A program made the position numbers and the translations under genes. The notes beneath the pieces are model-generated. The model saw only the letters and a list, made by a program, of their open reading frames with translations, was not told the origin of the DNA and did not search any database. Positions 10,055 through 19,565 of a stretch of DNA of 64,000 nucleotides are shown here, one piece after another. The DNA lies in the NCBI RefSeq assembly GCF_900104635.1, contig NZ_FNWC01000007.1, positions 2,765,421-2,829,420 on the forward strand, read 5' to 3'. Numbering within the stretch: the first letter of the stretch is position 1; the number at the start of each line of letters is the position of its first letter. This DNA is from Coprococcus phoceensis. Its GTDB lineage: Bacteria > Bacillota > Clostridia > Lachnospirales > Lachnospiraceae.

Positions 10055-10347
10055 GAGGAAATAAAAAGAGCCGAGTCCTTTCATCCCTCCAAAAGGGACC
10101 GAAAGACTCGGCGGTACCACCCTAATTAATCATAGATTCCTCTACAATTCTCTTTAGTCATCATTAACGCTGATGTCACGCTGCATTTTCACACAGTGGC
10201 TCCAAGGTAGGTTCCATACACTTCTTGCAAGAATCTTTCACCAATCAATTCTCTCTCTGTGGCTCGTCCTGTATATACTATTCCTCTTCACAGCCAATAT
10301 TCTCAGTAATTACCACTAATTCTATGAGAAATCTTGTTGTTTGTCAA
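10055..10347 (-). promoter_or_regulatory. T-box leader and promoter of proS
   Basis: The T-box core GGTGGTACCGCC (10110-10121) sits just before a terminator stem GCCGAGTC...GACTCGGC (about 10070-10112) and a T-run, the standard antiterminator/terminator switch that senses uncharged tRNA. Upstream the minus strand has TTGACA (10342-10347), a 17-bp spacer and TAGAAT (10319-10324). It fills the proS-rluA gap. The ligand is inferred as tRNA-Pro from the gene; I did not resolve the specifier codon. Confidence 0.92.
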
Positions 10348-10367
10348 CCCCGTAAAATACTGATTTT

Positions 10368-11051
10368 TCAGAAAAATATTTTTCGAAAGCCTTCTCCTTC
10401 CGGTTCGATTTCAAATATCATCTTTTCCTTCGTTTTCGGATGCAAAAATTCCAAATGACTTGCGCAAAGAGCAATCTTACGCCTTCCATTTGACTGCTTT
10501 TCATTATATTTTGCATCTCCCCAAATCGGGCATCCTGCTGCTGCCATCTGCACCCGTATCTGGTGATGCCGCCCCGTTTCCAATTTGATATTTACAAGAC
10601 TTCTTTCTTCTCCATCTTCCAGACCTTCTTCCTCGACCTCATAAAAAAGCACTGCTCTTTTTGCATCCTTTATTGACGGATCACACACTTTCGAAAGATT
10701 CACTCGTCCATCTTTCACCATATAGTGTTCCAGTTTCCCACTTTTTTCTTCAAACTTTCCACACACAACCGCTTGGTAATACTTTCCAAATCCTGCCCCC
10801 TGCATCTGCGCGCTTAGTTCTTTGGCTGCAAATGGTGTCTTTCCAAATACAAGTATACCCTCTACCGGTTGATCCAGCCGATGAATCACCGCCACATAGG
10901 GTTCTTTCTTTTCTTTTTGGTTTTTGTACAAATAATTTTTCAGAATACTCACCATATCCTGAGATCCAATTTTGCTTGTCTGCGTCGGCACCCCTGCCGG
11001 TTTATAGCAGACAATCACATGTGTATCTTCAAATAGTATCTTTAAATTCAT
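10368..11051 (-). CDS. RluA-family pseudouridine synthase
   Basis: A 227-residue RNA pseudouridine synthase without an S4 domain. The catalytic motif is HRLDQPVEG, with the active-site Asp in HRLD, and the later LETGRHHQIRVQ motif confirms the family. At 227 residues it is shorter than RluD-type enzymes and resembles the compact Firmicutes members. Substrate (rRNA or tRNA position) cannot be read from sequence. It follows spoVG after a hairpin and precedes the proS leader. Confidence 0.92.
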   Translation of the reverse strand: MNLKILFEDTHVIVCYKPAGVPTQTSKIGSQDMVSILKNYLYKNQKEKKEPYVAVIHRLDQPVEGILVFGKTPFAAKELSAQMQGAGFGKYYQAVVCGKFEEKSGKLEHYMVKDGRVNLSKVCDPSIKDAKRAVLFYEVEEEGLEDGEERSLVNIKLETGRHHQIRVQMAAAGCPIWGDAKYNEKQSNGRRKIALCASHLEFLHPKTKEKMIFEIEPEGEGFRKIFF

Positions 11052-11065
11052 TCATTCTCCTTTTC

Positions 11066-11105
11066 ACGACTAAAGACGAGGGTTCTGTATAAACCCTCGT
11101 CTCCA
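11066..11105 (-). terminator. Terminator-like hairpin after spoVG
   Basis: An 11-bp perfect stem AGACGAGGGTT/AACCCTCGTCT with a 7-nt loop. The tail on the minus strand (TTTAGTCG) is only weakly T-rich, so it may attenuate rather than fully stop transcription. Confidence 0.6.
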
Positions 11106-11138
11106 TATTTTAGAAAATATCCTGTTTTCGTCGTAAAT

Positions 11139-11420
11139 CTACACGAATGCTTCCACAGGTTCTTCTTTTAATGCTTCCTCATATTTTTCCAATATGGTAC
11201 TTTGAATTCGCTCTCTTGTATCAGAATTGATCGGATGCGCAATATCTCTATATTCTCCATCCAAAGCTTTTTTGCTCGGCATTGCGATAAAGAGCCCTTT
11301 TTCTCCTTCAATCACCTTAATATCATGCACTACGAATTCTTCATCCATCGTAATGGAAACTACTGCCTTTAATTTTCCTTCTTTTGCTACTCTTCTCACA
11401 CGTACATCTGTAATCTGCAT
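11139..11420 (-). CDS. spoVG: Septation protein SpoVG
   Basis: A 93-residue SpoVG, an RNA/DNA-binding regulator conserved in spore formers and related Gram-positives. It has the standard beginning [11 protein letters not shown] and the segment [21 protein letters not shown]. The ATG at 11420 is chosen because AAAGGGG precedes it; the longer frame from 11447 lacks a ribosome binding site. It lies downstream of glgC-glgD in the same direction. Confidence 0.96.
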   Translation of the reverse strand: MQITDVRVRRVAKEGKLKAVVSITMDEEFVVHDIKVIEGEKGLFIAMPSKKALDGEYRDIAHPINSDTRERIQSTILEKYEEALKEEPVEAFV

Positions 11421-11471
11421 ATGTCTAGCCCCTTTCCCATCTTGCATTGTCTTTCTTTTTCTGAATTCAGA

Positions 11472-12590
11472 CTACAATGCATATCTCTCATTTTTTTCTA
11501 CTACAACTTTTACCCCGTTTTCTCCAATATGACGCGTATTGGCTCTGATTGTATCACGGCTCTCTACAATACAATTCTCAATGTAGGTATTATCTCCAAG
11601 ATATACATCATTCAAAATAATTGAATTTTTTATCACACAGTTATTACCCACATATACTTTCTTAAACAGAACTGAATTTTCCACTGTTCCATTGATTATA
11701 CTTCCGCTGGCAACCAAACTGTTCTTTACAACTGCACCCGGATTGTATTTTGCCGGAGGCAAATCACCAACTTTTGAATAAATCGCCGGATATGTTTTGA
11801 AGAAATGTTTTCTTACATCTGCTTTCAAAAAGTCCATATTCGTCTGATAATATGCATCAACCGTGGAGATATTACTCCAATAGTCTTTAATCTTATATGC
11901 ATAAATTTTCTTTAAATTCTTATAACGGATCAAAATATCCGATACAAAATCATATCTGTCGTCTTCCGCACACTGTTCGATCAGATCAATCAGCTGGCGT
12001 CTCCGGATGATATAAATACCGGTTGAGACAGTTCTTGACTTTGCCATCATCGGTTTCTCTTCAAACTCTTCCACGCGCATATTCTCATTCAGCTTCAAAG
12101 TTCCAAACCTTCTCGCATCCTCGCCATCATTCAGATCTTTGCAAACCACTGTAATATCCGCCTTCTTGGCAATATGATATTCTAACACCTTATTATAATC
12201 CATCTTATAGATCGCATCACCGGAGGTGATGATCACATATGGTTCATGGCATTTTTTCAAGAAATCAAGATTTTGATAAATTGCATCTGCGGTTCCTCTG
12301 TACCAATTGCCATTATCCGCTGTAATCGTAGGCGGAAATACATACAATCCACCCTGCTTTCTCCCGAAATCCCACCATTTTGAAGAATTCAGGTGTTCAT
12401 TCAAAGATCTTGCATTGTACTGTGTCAACACCGCTACTTTCTGAATATGCGAGTTCGACATATTACTGAGTACAAAATCAATCGCTCTGTAACTTCCCGC
12501 CACCGGCATGGCTGCCGCCGCACGTTTTTTCGTCAATTCACGCATCTTATTGCTGTTACCGCCTGCTAAAATAATCCCCACTGCTCTCAT
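11472..12590 (-). CDS. glgD: Glucose-1-phosphate adenylyltransferase subunit GlgD
   Basis: A 372-residue GlgD, the modulatory partner of GlgC in ADP-glucose synthesis for glycogen. The nucleotidyltransferase start is [22 protein letters not shown], less regular than the GlgC loop, consistent with a regulatory subunit. The C-terminal third is a left-handed beta-helix with hexapeptide-like repeats. It overlaps glgC by 4 bp, so it is coupled to it. Confidence 0.95.
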   Translation of the reverse strand: MRAVGIILAGGNSNKMRELTKKRAAAAMPVAGSYRAIDFVLSNMSNSHIQKVAVLTQYNARSLNEHLNSSKWWDFGRKQGGLYVFPPTITADNGNWYRGTADAIYQNLDFLKKCHEPYVIITSGDAIYKMDYNKVLEYHIAKKADITVVCKDLNDGEDARRFGTLKLNENMRVEEFEEKPMMAKSRTVSTGIYIIRRRQLIDLIEQCAEDDRYDFVSDILIRYKNLKKIYAYKIKDYWSNISTVDAYYQTNMDFLKADVRKHFFKTYPAIYSKVGDLPPAKYNPGAVVKNSLVASGSIINGTVENSVLFKKVYVGNNCVIKNSIILNDVYLGDNTYIENCIVESRDTIRANTRHIGENGVKVVVEKNERYAL

Positions 12591-13861
12591 GCCTGTTCAC
12601 CTACCTTTATCAACGTTTCTCCACTTTCAAGTACTCCATCGACATAATCTTCTTTTGCTGTCACGCCGCTGATTGCAGTATTCTTTCCTATCTGCACATT
12701 TGCAGGGATCACTGAATTTTCCCCAATTGTAACAAGACCAAACGAATAAATATTTGGTTTTAATTTATTCGGAATATCACTTCCGATGCCCAAAGTGACA
12801 TTATCTCCAACATTCACGTGTTCTGCAATGATCGACTTATCAATCACGCAGTTCTCTCCGATGACTACATCTTGCATAATAATGGAATCTCGGACAACCG
12901 CACCTTGTCCAATCACCACATTGGAGCCGATGACAGAATTATGAACCTCTCCATAAATCTCCGCACCGTTACAAATAATACTCTTGTCAATCACAGAATT
13001 CTCTGATATGTACTGCGGAGGAATACTTCCTGTATTCGTGTAAATCTTCCAAAATTCTTCATACAAATTAAAATCAGGAATAATGTCAATCAATTCCATA
13101 TTGGCCTCCCAATAAGACCCCAGTGTTCCAACATCTTTCCAATATCCGTTGTATTCATATGCAAAGAGTCGTTGTCCATTTTCATGACAATATGGAATCA
13201 CGTGTTTTCCAAAGTCACAGCCAGGCTCGTCCTTCTTTTTTAGCAACGCTTCTTTTAGCACCGGCCAGCTGAAAATATAAATCCCCATAGACGCAAGATT
13301 GCTTCTTGGATGTGCCGGTTTTTCCTCAAATTCTGTAACCTGGTTGTTATCGTCCGTAATTACGATACCAAATCTGCTCGCTTCTTCAATCGGAACCGGC
13401 ATCGCAGCAATAGTAACATCTGCATTGTTCTCTTTGTGAAAATCCAGCATAACCTCATAATCCATCTTATAAATATGGTCTCCGGATAAAATCAGCACAT
13501 AGTCCGGATTGTAACTTTCCATATATTCCAGATTCTGATAAATCGCATTGGCAGTTCCTGTATACCACTCACTGTTTGCGCTCTTTTCGTATGGCGGAAG
13601 TACCGTTACTCCTCCGATATTGCGATCCAAATCCCACGGAATCCCAATTCCGATATGTGCATTCAGGCGCAGTGGCTGATATTGTGTCAACACCCCGACC
13701 GTATCAATTCCTGAATTGATGCAGTTACTAAGCGGAAAATCAATAATTCTGTATTTTCCTCCAAATGCTACTGCCGGCTTTGCAACTTTCGCAGTTAAGA
13801 CACCGAGTCTGCTGCCTTGTCCTCCTGCTAATAACATTGCTATCATTTCTTTTTTCTTCAT
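12587..13861 (-). CDS. glgC: Glucose-1-phosphate adenylyltransferase
   Basis: A 424-residue catalytic subunit making ADP-glucose from ATP and glucose-1-phosphate. The nucleotide loop [14 protein letters not shown], the IIDFPLSNC and [10 protein letters not shown] motifs, and the EFEEKPAHP segment are present, followed by a beta-helix domain. It is first in a glgC-glgD-spoVG series. No glycogen synthase is in this window. Confidence 0.97.
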   Translation of the reverse strand: MKKKEMIAMLLAGGQGSRLGVLTAKVAKPAVAFGGKYRIIDFPLSNCINSGIDTVGVLTQYQPLRLNAHIGIGIPWDLDRNIGGVTVLPPYEKSANSEWYTGTANAIYQNLEYMESYNPDYVLILSGDHIYKMDYEVMLDFHKENNADVTIAAMPVPIEEASRFGIVITDDNNQVTEFEEKPAHPRSNLASMGIYIFSWPVLKEALLKKKDEPGCDFGKHVIPYCHENGQRLFAYEYNGYWKDVGTLGSYWEANMELIDIIPDFNLYEEFWKIYTNTGSIPPQYISENSVIDKSIICNGAEIYGEVHNSVIGSNVVIGQGAVVRDSIIMQDVVIGENCVIDKSIIAEHVNVGDNVTLGIGSDIPNKLKPNIYSFGLVTIGENSVIPANVQIGKNTAISGVTAKEDYVDGVLESGETLIKVGEQA

Positions 13862-13892
13862 GTCATCACCCCTTCTCAGTATTAATGTGTTT

Positions 13893-13921
13893 ATTATAAC
13901 ACAATTTTTTCACATAGTGAA
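13893..13921 (-). promoter_or_regulatory. Promoter of glgC
   Basis: TTCACT and TATAAT are spaced by 17 bp on the minus strand. The -35 region lies in a small dyad (TTCACATAGTGAA) that could be an operator. Confidence 0.7.
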
Positions 13922-13985
13922 CATATTTTACAAAAAAACAACATCTTTTTACATGTTTTTATCTAAAACCAACAAAATAAAGACC

Positions 13986-14014
13986 TTGGCTTTTTTGGCA
14001 TATATGTATATAAT
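13986..14014 (+). promoter_or_regulatory. Promoter of murC
   Basis: TTGGCT, a 17-bp spacer and TATAAT on the plus strand, about 50 bp before the murC start. Between it and the glgC promoter the 200-bp divergent region is AT-rich and shows nothing else. Confidence 0.7.
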
Positions 14015-14066
14015 ATAGAGGATAGACTTATTATATGACAAAAACATAAGAATGGGATGGTAATAT

Positions 14067-15443
14067 ATGTATAAAATAAATTTTAACAAGCCTCTTCACG
14101 TTCATTTTATCGGGATTGGAGGCATCAGTATGAGCGGGCTTGCTGAGATTCTTCTAAAAGAAAATTTTACAATTTCAGGTTCTGACTCGAAAGCTTCTGC
14201 GCTCACAGAACATTTAGCCTCTATGGGTGCTTCTGTTTTTTATCCGCAAAAAGCATCTAACATCATAGATGGAATCGATGTTGTTGTCTATACAGCGGCA
14301 ATTCACGAGGATAATGAAGAATTTGCAGAGGCAAAAAGACAAAATCTTCCAATGTTATCACGTGCTGAGTTGCTTGGTCAGCTGATGACCAATTACAAGA
14401 CTCCGATTGCTGTTTCCGGTACTCACGGAAAGACAACGACAACCTCTATGCTCTCTCACGTATTGCTGGCAGGTGAAAAAGACCCGACAATCTCTGTCGG
14501 CGGTATTTTAAAGGCAATCGGCGGCAATATCCGTGTGGGAAGCTCTGATGTATTTGTCACAGAAGCCTGCGAATACACTAATAGCTTTTTGCATTTCTTT
14601 CCAAAGATTGGAATTATCCTGAACGTAGAAGAAGACCATATGGATTTCTTCAAAGATATTGATGATATCCGCAACTCCTTCCATCAATTTGCCGCGCTGC
14701 TCCCTGCAGATGGCGCTTTGGTCATCAACCAAAATATTGAGGGAATCAATTCAATCACTGACGGACTAGACTGCAAGATCATCACATATTCTGAAAGACA
14801 GCCGGCAGACTATTCTGCTTCTGAAATTCGATTCGATGAGATTGGAAATGCTTCCTTTGATCTGTTAAGACATGGTGAATATGTGGATCGCATCACACTT
14901 GCCGTTGCCGGTAACCACAATGTATCCAATGCACTTGCCGTCATTGCTGTCTGTGAGCAGCTTGAGATTCCACTTGATATCATTAAAAAAGGGATTCTGT
15001 CGTTCACCGGAACGGACCGCCGTTTCCAATATAAAGGGGAGCGAGATGGTGTTACGATCATCGATGATTATGCGCATCATCCAACGGAGATCCGCGCGAC
15101 ACTAACATCTGCGCAGAATTATCCTCATAAAGATATCTGGTGTATTTTCCAACCGCACACTTACACAAGAACAAAAGCATTTTTTGACGAGTTTGCAGAG
15201 GCACTTTCTCTCGCCGACCATGTTGTCCTAGCCGACATCTATGCCGCCCGCGAGACAGACACTTTAGGAATGTCTTCCGCTGCACTTACTGAAAAAATCA
15301 AAGAACTTGGCACAGACGCATACTATTTTCCAAGCTTTGAAGAGATTGAAAATTTTGTCTCTGAAAAATGTATCCACGGTGATTTGTTGATAACTATGGG
15401 TGCCGGAGACGTTGTAAACATTGGAGAAGCGCTTCTAAAATAA
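14067..15443 (+). CDS. murC: UDP-N-acetylmuramate--L-alanine ligase
   Basis: A 458-residue Mur ligase adding L-Ala to UDP-MurNAc in the cytoplasm. The N-terminal UDP-binding loop (FIGIGGISMSGLAEILL), the ATP-binding GTHGKTTTTSM near residue 120, and the conserved DDYAHHPTEI and FQPHTYTRT motifs are all visible. It is upstream of the DnaA-box region and the dnaD-like gene. Confidence 0.97.
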   Translation: MYKINFNKPLHVHFIGIGGISMSGLAEILLKENFTISGSDSKASALTEHLASMGASVFYPQKASNIIDGIDVVVYTAAIHEDNEEFAEAKRQNLPMLSRAELLGQLMTNYKTPIAVSGTHGKTTTTSMLSHVLLAGEKDPTISVGGILKAIGGNIRVGSSDVFVTEACEYTNSFLHFFPKIGIILNVEEDHMDFFKDIDDIRNSFHQFAALLPADGALVINQNIEGINSITDGLDCKIITYSERQPADYSASEIRFDEIGNASFDLLRHGEYVDRITLAVAGNHNVSNALAVIAVCEQLEIPLDIIKKGILSFTGTDRRFQYKGERDGVTIIDDYAHHPTEIRATLTSAQNYPHKDIWCIFQPHTYTRTKAFFDEFAEALSLADHVVLADIYAARETDTLGMSSAALTEKIKELGTDAYYFPSFEEIENFVSEKCIHGDLLITMGAGDVVNIGEALLK

Positions 15444-15446
15444 GAG

Positions 15447-15499
15447 TTATCCACAGTTTCCACAATTTTTTTATCCACAAAAAAACCGAGATATCCACG
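15447..15499 (+). promoter_or_regulatory. Cluster of DnaA boxes
   Basis: Two exact TTATCCACA boxes at 15447-15455 and 15471-15479, a near match ATATCCACG at 15491-15499, and a weaker TTTCCACAA at 15457. They lie in the short gap between murC and a dnaD-like/dnaI operon, about 30 bp upstream of a TGCTATAAT extended -10 element. DnaA-dependent control of the loader genes is the likely meaning. Confidence 0.75.
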
Positions 15500-15585
15500 G
15501 AAAAGTGCTTTTTCCTATGCTTATATGGTGCTATAATAGCCATTACTGAAAGAGAAGAGAACGGAAAGGATACGGCGAAAGAGGA

Positions 15586-16623
15586 ATGAGAACACTGACA
15601 CTTCGAAATCGTTTTCAAGGTAACAGTACAATTGTGGAAAACGACTTTATAGATTATTATATGACAAAGGCAAATGGCGAATATGTAAAAGTATACCTGC
15701 TTTTACTGCGCCACCTGAATACACCGGACAGCTCACTGACTATTTCAAAACTTGCAGACTGTCTGGAATGCACAGAAAAAGACATTATCCGCGCATTTAA
15801 CTACTGGTCCAAGATGGGACTTCTTGTCATCGATTACGATGATGCCGGAACAATCTGTGGACTTGCTATCGGAAAGACTTCTGGACCTTCCGATGCTGCG
15901 CCAGCTATCAGAAAAGAGGAGACAGCAAAGCCGGTCGCCGCACCAAAAGCAGAGCCACCTCTCAGAAGTGTTGCTGATGAGAATCAGGAACAGCTCAGAC
16001 AGCTTTACTTTGTCGCTGAGCAGTACATGGGCAAACCATTGTCCAGCAAGGAGATTCAGAAAATTAACTATTTCTTTGATACATTACATTTTTCAACAGA
16101 TTTGATTGAGTATCTGATTGAATATTGTGTGGAAAACGGGCACAAAAGTATGCATTATATCGAGTCTGTCGCGCTTGCATGGTCTGATGAGAACATCAAA
16201 AGCGTAACAGAGGCAAAAGCAAGTTCTGCTGCTTACAACAAGAATTGTTTTGCCGTTCTGAATGCATTCGGAATAAAAGGAAGAAGTCCGGCTGCAGTAG
16301 AATTAAGCTACATAAAAAAATGGGCGGAAGAATACGGTCTCACTTTAGATATTATTATAGAAGCTTGTAACCGTACGATTGCGAACACACATCAGCCTGA
16401 TTTCAAATATACCGACTCCATTTTAAAGAACTGGATTGCAAAAGGGGTACATCATTTATCTGATATCACCAAGATCGATCTTGTCTATCAGCAGGAAAAA
16501 GAGATGAAACGACGCGCCGCTGCAACAAGAGCTGCCGCGCCTGCCCCGAACCGTTTTAACAATTTTGAAGGACGTTCTTACGACATTAGCTCGTTGGAAC
16601 AGCAACTGTTAAACACACCATAA
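15586..16623 (+). CDS. DnaD domain protein (DnaB/DnaD-like helicase-loading factor)
   Basis: A 345-residue protein with an N-terminal winged-helix-like part (residues 1-85), a Pro/Ala-rich linker near 105-130, and two DnaD-like helical regions, the second containing YIKKWAEEYGLTLDIIIEAC and ending near YTDSILKNWIAKGV. The latter is the DnaD C-terminal signature (YxxxIxxxW). It precedes a DnaI/DnaC-type ATPase by 16 bp, so it probably acts in loading the replicative helicase at the origin or at restart sites. Whether it matches B. subtilis DnaB or DnaD cannot be settled here. Confidence 0.88.
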   Translation: MRTLTLRNRFQGNSTIVENDFIDYYMTKANGEYVKVYLLLLRHLNTPDSSLTISKLADCLECTEKDIIRAFNYWSKMGLLVIDYDDAGTICGLAIGKTSGPSDAAPAIRKEETAKPVAAPKAEPPLRSVADENQEQLRQLYFVAEQYMGKPLSSKEIQKINYFFDTLHFSTDLIEYLIEYCVENGHKSMHYIESVALAWSDENIKSVTEAKASSAAYNKNCFAVLNAFGIKGRSPAAVELSYIKKWAEEYGLTLDIIIEACNRTIANTHQPDFKYTDSILKNWIAKGVHHLSDITKIDLVYQQEKEMKRRAAATRAAAPAPNRFNNFEGRSYDISSLEQQLLNTP

Positions 16624-16639
16624 TTAAAGGAGATTCATC

Positions 16640-17635
16640 GTGGCTTTAAATAATTCTCAATACGATACCATTATTCGTGCCTATGAGCAAAAACAGCTGC
16701 ATAATCGAAATGTATTAGACAAACGCTATAAAACAGTGTATAATCGACTACCGGAGTTAAAAGAAATCAACGATTCTATCTCTCTTTTAAGTGTGAATCA
16801 CGCGCGGAAGCTTCTAGACGGAGATGAGAGTGCACTTCCCGCTTTAAAAGAAGAGATTCGGAAGTTATCTGAGCAGAAAAAAACGCTGCTTTTATCTGCC
16901 GGTTTCCCGGCAGATTATTTGGAGCCGGTCTACGAATGCGAAGACTGCAAAGATACCGGATACATCGGCAATCGAAAATGTCACTGTTTCCACAAAGCAG
17001 TCATCGATCTGCTTTATACACAATCCAATTTACAGCATATTTTGGAAAAAGAAAATTTTGATACATTTTCTCTTTCTTACTACTCAGATAATCATATTGA
17101 CCCAAAAACCGGGCGCTCTTCTCTCACAAATATGAAGAATGCCTATCTTACTTGCCGCGAATTTGCAGATACATTCGCGGACAATTTTCGCAATTTATTT
17201 CTTTATGGTGATACCGGCGTCGGAAAAACTTTTTTATCCAACTGTATCGCAAAAGAATTAATTGATCATGCTTATTCGGTAATTTACTTTACTGCATTTG
17301 AGCTCTTTGACACCATTGCCAAGAGTAAATTCGAAAAAGATAACACAGCTGAGATCATGTATGAACATATTTTCAACTGTGATCTGTTAATTATTGACGA
17401 TTTGGGAACGGAACTTTCCAATGCGTTTACCGTTTCACAATTGTTCCTCTGTCTGAACGAGCGATTGCTGCGCAGAAAATCAACAATCATCTCTACGAAT
17501 CTTTCCTTGGAATCACTTGTAGAGATTTATTCAGAGAGAACATTTTCCCGAATTACCAGTAATTACACCATGTTAAAATTAACCGGCGATGACATTCGCA
17601 TCAAAAAGAAACTAATGAACAGGGAGGCAAATTAA
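16640..17635 (+). CDS. DnaI/DnaC-type helicase loader ATPase
   Basis: A 331-residue AAA+ loader. The N-terminal part is helical, then a zinc-binding CEDCKDTGYIGNRKCHC segment near residues 94-110, then Walker A GDTGVGKTFL and Walker B LLIIDDLGTE, followed by STNLSLESL and an arginine finger region (ERTFSRI). This is the domain order of B. subtilis DnaI. The stop overlaps the prs start (TAATG). Confidence 0.94.
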   Translation: MALNNSQYDTIIRAYEQKQLHNRNVLDKRYKTVYNRLPELKEINDSISLLSVNHARKLLDGDESALPALKEEIRKLSEQKKTLLLSAGFPADYLEPVYECEDCKDTGYIGNRKCHCFHKAVIDLLYTQSNLQHILEKENFDTFSLSYYSDNHIDPKTGRSSLTNMKNAYLTCREFADTFADNFRNLFLYGDTGVGKTFLSNCIAKELIDHAYSVIYFTAFELFDTIAKSKFEKDNTAEIMYEHIFNCDLLIIDDLGTELSNAFTVSQLFLCLNERLLRRKSTIISTNLSLESLVEIYSERTFSRITSNYTMLKLTGDDIRIKKKLMNREAN

Positions 17636-18819
17636 TGTTACACCGCACAGAACGCACTTTAGAAAATATACCAGTAGGATCACTCGGTATGATTCCAATT
17701 GACGGTTGTCAGGAATTGGGAGGCAAAGTAAACGATTATCTTGTAAAATGGAGAAAAGAGGCTGTTGCCAAAACAAAAGATGATGTCGTTTTCCACGATT
17801 ACCAAAAAGAGACTTACATCATCGATGCTAAGGTTCCTCGTTTTGGTTCCGGAGAAGCAAAAGGTATTATCAATGAATCGGTAAGAGGAAAAGATATTTA
17901 CTTGATGGTAGATGTATGTAACTATAGTTTAACATACTCATTGTCGGGACACACAAACCACATGTCACCAGATGACCATTTCCAGAATCTGAAAAGAGTC
18001 ATCGCTGCTATCGGTGGAAAAGCTCGTAGAATTAACGTAATTATGCCTTTCCTTTACGAGAGCAGACAGCACAAAAGAAGCTCGAGAGAATCTCTTGACT
18101 GTGCGCTTGCACTTCAGGAGTTAGTTCGTATGGGCGTTGACAACATCATCACTTTTGATGCTCACGACCCACGTGTGCAGAATGCGATTCCACTCAGCGG
18201 ATTCGAGACAGTTCGCCCGACATACCAATTTATTAAAGGGCTTCTTCAGAATGTTCCTGATTTAAAAATTGACAGCGAACACATGATGGCAATCAGCCCG
18301 GATGAAGGTGCTACAGGACGTGCTATCTATCTTGCCAACGTGCTTGGACTTGATATGGGTATGTTCTACAAACGCCGCGATTACACAAGAATTGTAGATG
18401 GACGCAACCCAATTGTCGCTCACGAATTTTTAGGTTCTTCTGTGGAAGGAAAAGATGTGATCATCATCGACGATATGATTTCTTCCGGAGATAGTATTCT
18501 TGATGTTGCAAAACAGTTGAAAGCAAGAAAAGCGAACCGAATCTTTGCAGCAGCTACATTTGGTCTGTTCACAAACGGTATGAAGAAATTCGATGAAGCA
18601 TATGAACAGGGTATTATCCACGGTATTCTGACAACAAACTTGATTTATCAGACACCGGAATTATTGAGCAAACCTTACTACATCAACTGCGATTTGAGCA
18701 AATACATCGCACTGATTATCGATACATTGAACCACGACGGTTCCATCAGCAGTATCTTAAGTCCGAACGAAAGAATTCAGAATGTAGTGAAAAAATACCG
18801 CAATGGCGAAAAGATCTAA
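17635..18819 (+). CDS. prs: Ribose-phosphate pyrophosphokinase (long form)
   Basis: Makes PRPP from ribose-5-phosphate and ATP for nucleotide, His and Trp synthesis. The 394-residue chain is about 75 residues longer than classical Prs, mostly at the N-terminus and around the ends. Key elements remain: the flexible-loop segment YKRRDYTRI, FDAHDPRVQNAI near the metal site, and the PRPP loop VIIIDDMISSGDS. A second, canonical prs may exist elsewhere in the genome; both forms are known in Clostridia. GGGAGG precedes the ATG. Confidence 0.92.
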   Translation: MLHRTERTLENIPVGSLGMIPIDGCQELGGKVNDYLVKWRKEAVAKTKDDVVFHDYQKETYIIDAKVPRFGSGEAKGIINESVRGKDIYLMVDVCNYSLTYSLSGHTNHMSPDDHFQNLKRVIAAIGGKARRINVIMPFLYESRQHKRSSRESLDCALALQELVRMGVDNIITFDAHDPRVQNAIPLSGFETVRPTYQFIKGLLQNVPDLKIDSEHMMAISPDEGATGRAIYLANVLGLDMGMFYKRRDYTRIVDGRNPIVAHEFLGSSVEGKDVIIIDDMISSGDSILDVAKQLKARKANRIFAAATFGLFTNGMKKFDEAYEQGIIHGILTTNLIYQTPELLSKPYYINCDLSKYIALIIDTLNHDGSISSILSPNERIQNVVKKYRNGEKI

Positions 18820-18837
18820 TAGAATAGGATATATTGA

Positions 18838-18867
18838 GAGGGTGTCCGCGACACCCTCTTGTGTTTT
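18838..18867 (+). terminator. Terminator after prs
   Basis: Perfect 9-bp stem GAGGGTGTC/GACACCCTC with a 3-nt loop, then TTGTGTTTTT. It ends the dnaD-dnaI-prs unit. Confidence 0.9.
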
Positions 18868-18874
18868 TCAAAAA

Positions 18875-18949
18875 TCATACTCTCATAATAGAAAGCCCCA
18901 GCTCCACCAATATCAGCACAATAAGTAAAATCCTAAATTTTACATCCAT
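18875..18949 (-). CDS. Possible 24-residue hydrophobic peptide
   Basis: A short frame starting MDVKFRILLIVL and ending in SIMRV, almost entirely one hydrophobic stretch after a basic N-terminus. It begins 20 bp after the stop of the membrane-anchored protein upstream and ends just before the prs terminator. The only upstream purine run is CGAGAGA. It could be a genuine small membrane protein or chance; no family is recognised. Confidence 0.25.
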   Translation of the reverse strand: MDVKFRILLIVLILVELGLSIMRV

Positions 18950-18969
18950 TCTCTCGGAAGCGGTATCAC

Positions 18970-19365
18970 CTATCCTTCACCATAACTCGTTATCATCCAC
19001 TCTCCGCTTAATAAATCTTTTTTCAAGATAACTCTCCAATCCGTTAATGTTTCTTGATGTGTTTTTTTATGCACTTCTGTCATAACCACATGATATTCCG
19101 CCATTTCATCATCTTCTTTTACACGTTCAATCGTAACGTCAACAAATTGAACATCACTACTTCCCTTATCATTTACTTCCTGTTCTAAAAATCCATTTAT
19201 ATCATTTCCTGCATTCATTGCCTTGATAAATTGTTCTACCGTTTCATATGAAGTCAAACCCTTTGGTCTTTCATAGCGGTTCATCTGCTTATTCCACCAA
19301 ACAATTATCAAGACTATGAACCCGCACAACAAAACAATCAAAATATTATTTTTCTTTTGTCTCAT
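18970..19365 (-). CDS. Membrane-anchored hypothetical protein (NTF2-like tail possible)
   Basis: A 131-residue protein: basic MRQKKNN start, one transmembrane segment (about residues 8-24), then a soluble extracytoplasmic domain with SYETVEQFIKAMNAGNDINGF, reminiscent of short lipoprotein/NTF2-like domains of Lachnospiraceae. I do not recognise the family with certainty. The ATG at 19365 sits 9 nt after a run of nine G that forms its ribosome binding site, while an in-frame ATG nine codons upstream would place that run inside the gene. It is convergent to prs. Confidence 0.7.
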   Translation of the reverse strand: MRQKKNNILIVLLCGFIVLIIVWWNKQMNRYERPKGLTSYETVEQFIKAMNAGNDINGFLEQEVNDKGSSDVQFVDVTIERVKEDDEMAEYHVVMTEVHKKTHQETLTDWRVILKKDLLSGEWMITSYGEG

Positions 19366-19565
19366 ACACGAAGTCCCCCCCCCTTCCATCACACATCTCT
19401 CTCCACATCGTAGTTGCTATTAGCACAGTCTATACAGCATTTTGTTGGGCAAATTACTGATTTTACTTTTCATCTTCCTCAGCAATACCATGTTTTCTTA
19501 CTCTCAGTAATAAAATTTATCCTGAAAATTCAAATCCTCTGTTGACTTTTTCAACAAGATTTTCT

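Noticed and set aside
15447..15499. Chromosomal replication origin at the DnaA boxes
   Set aside because: Too few boxes, no AT-rich unwinding element of normal length, and no dnaA-dnaN-recF genes beside it.
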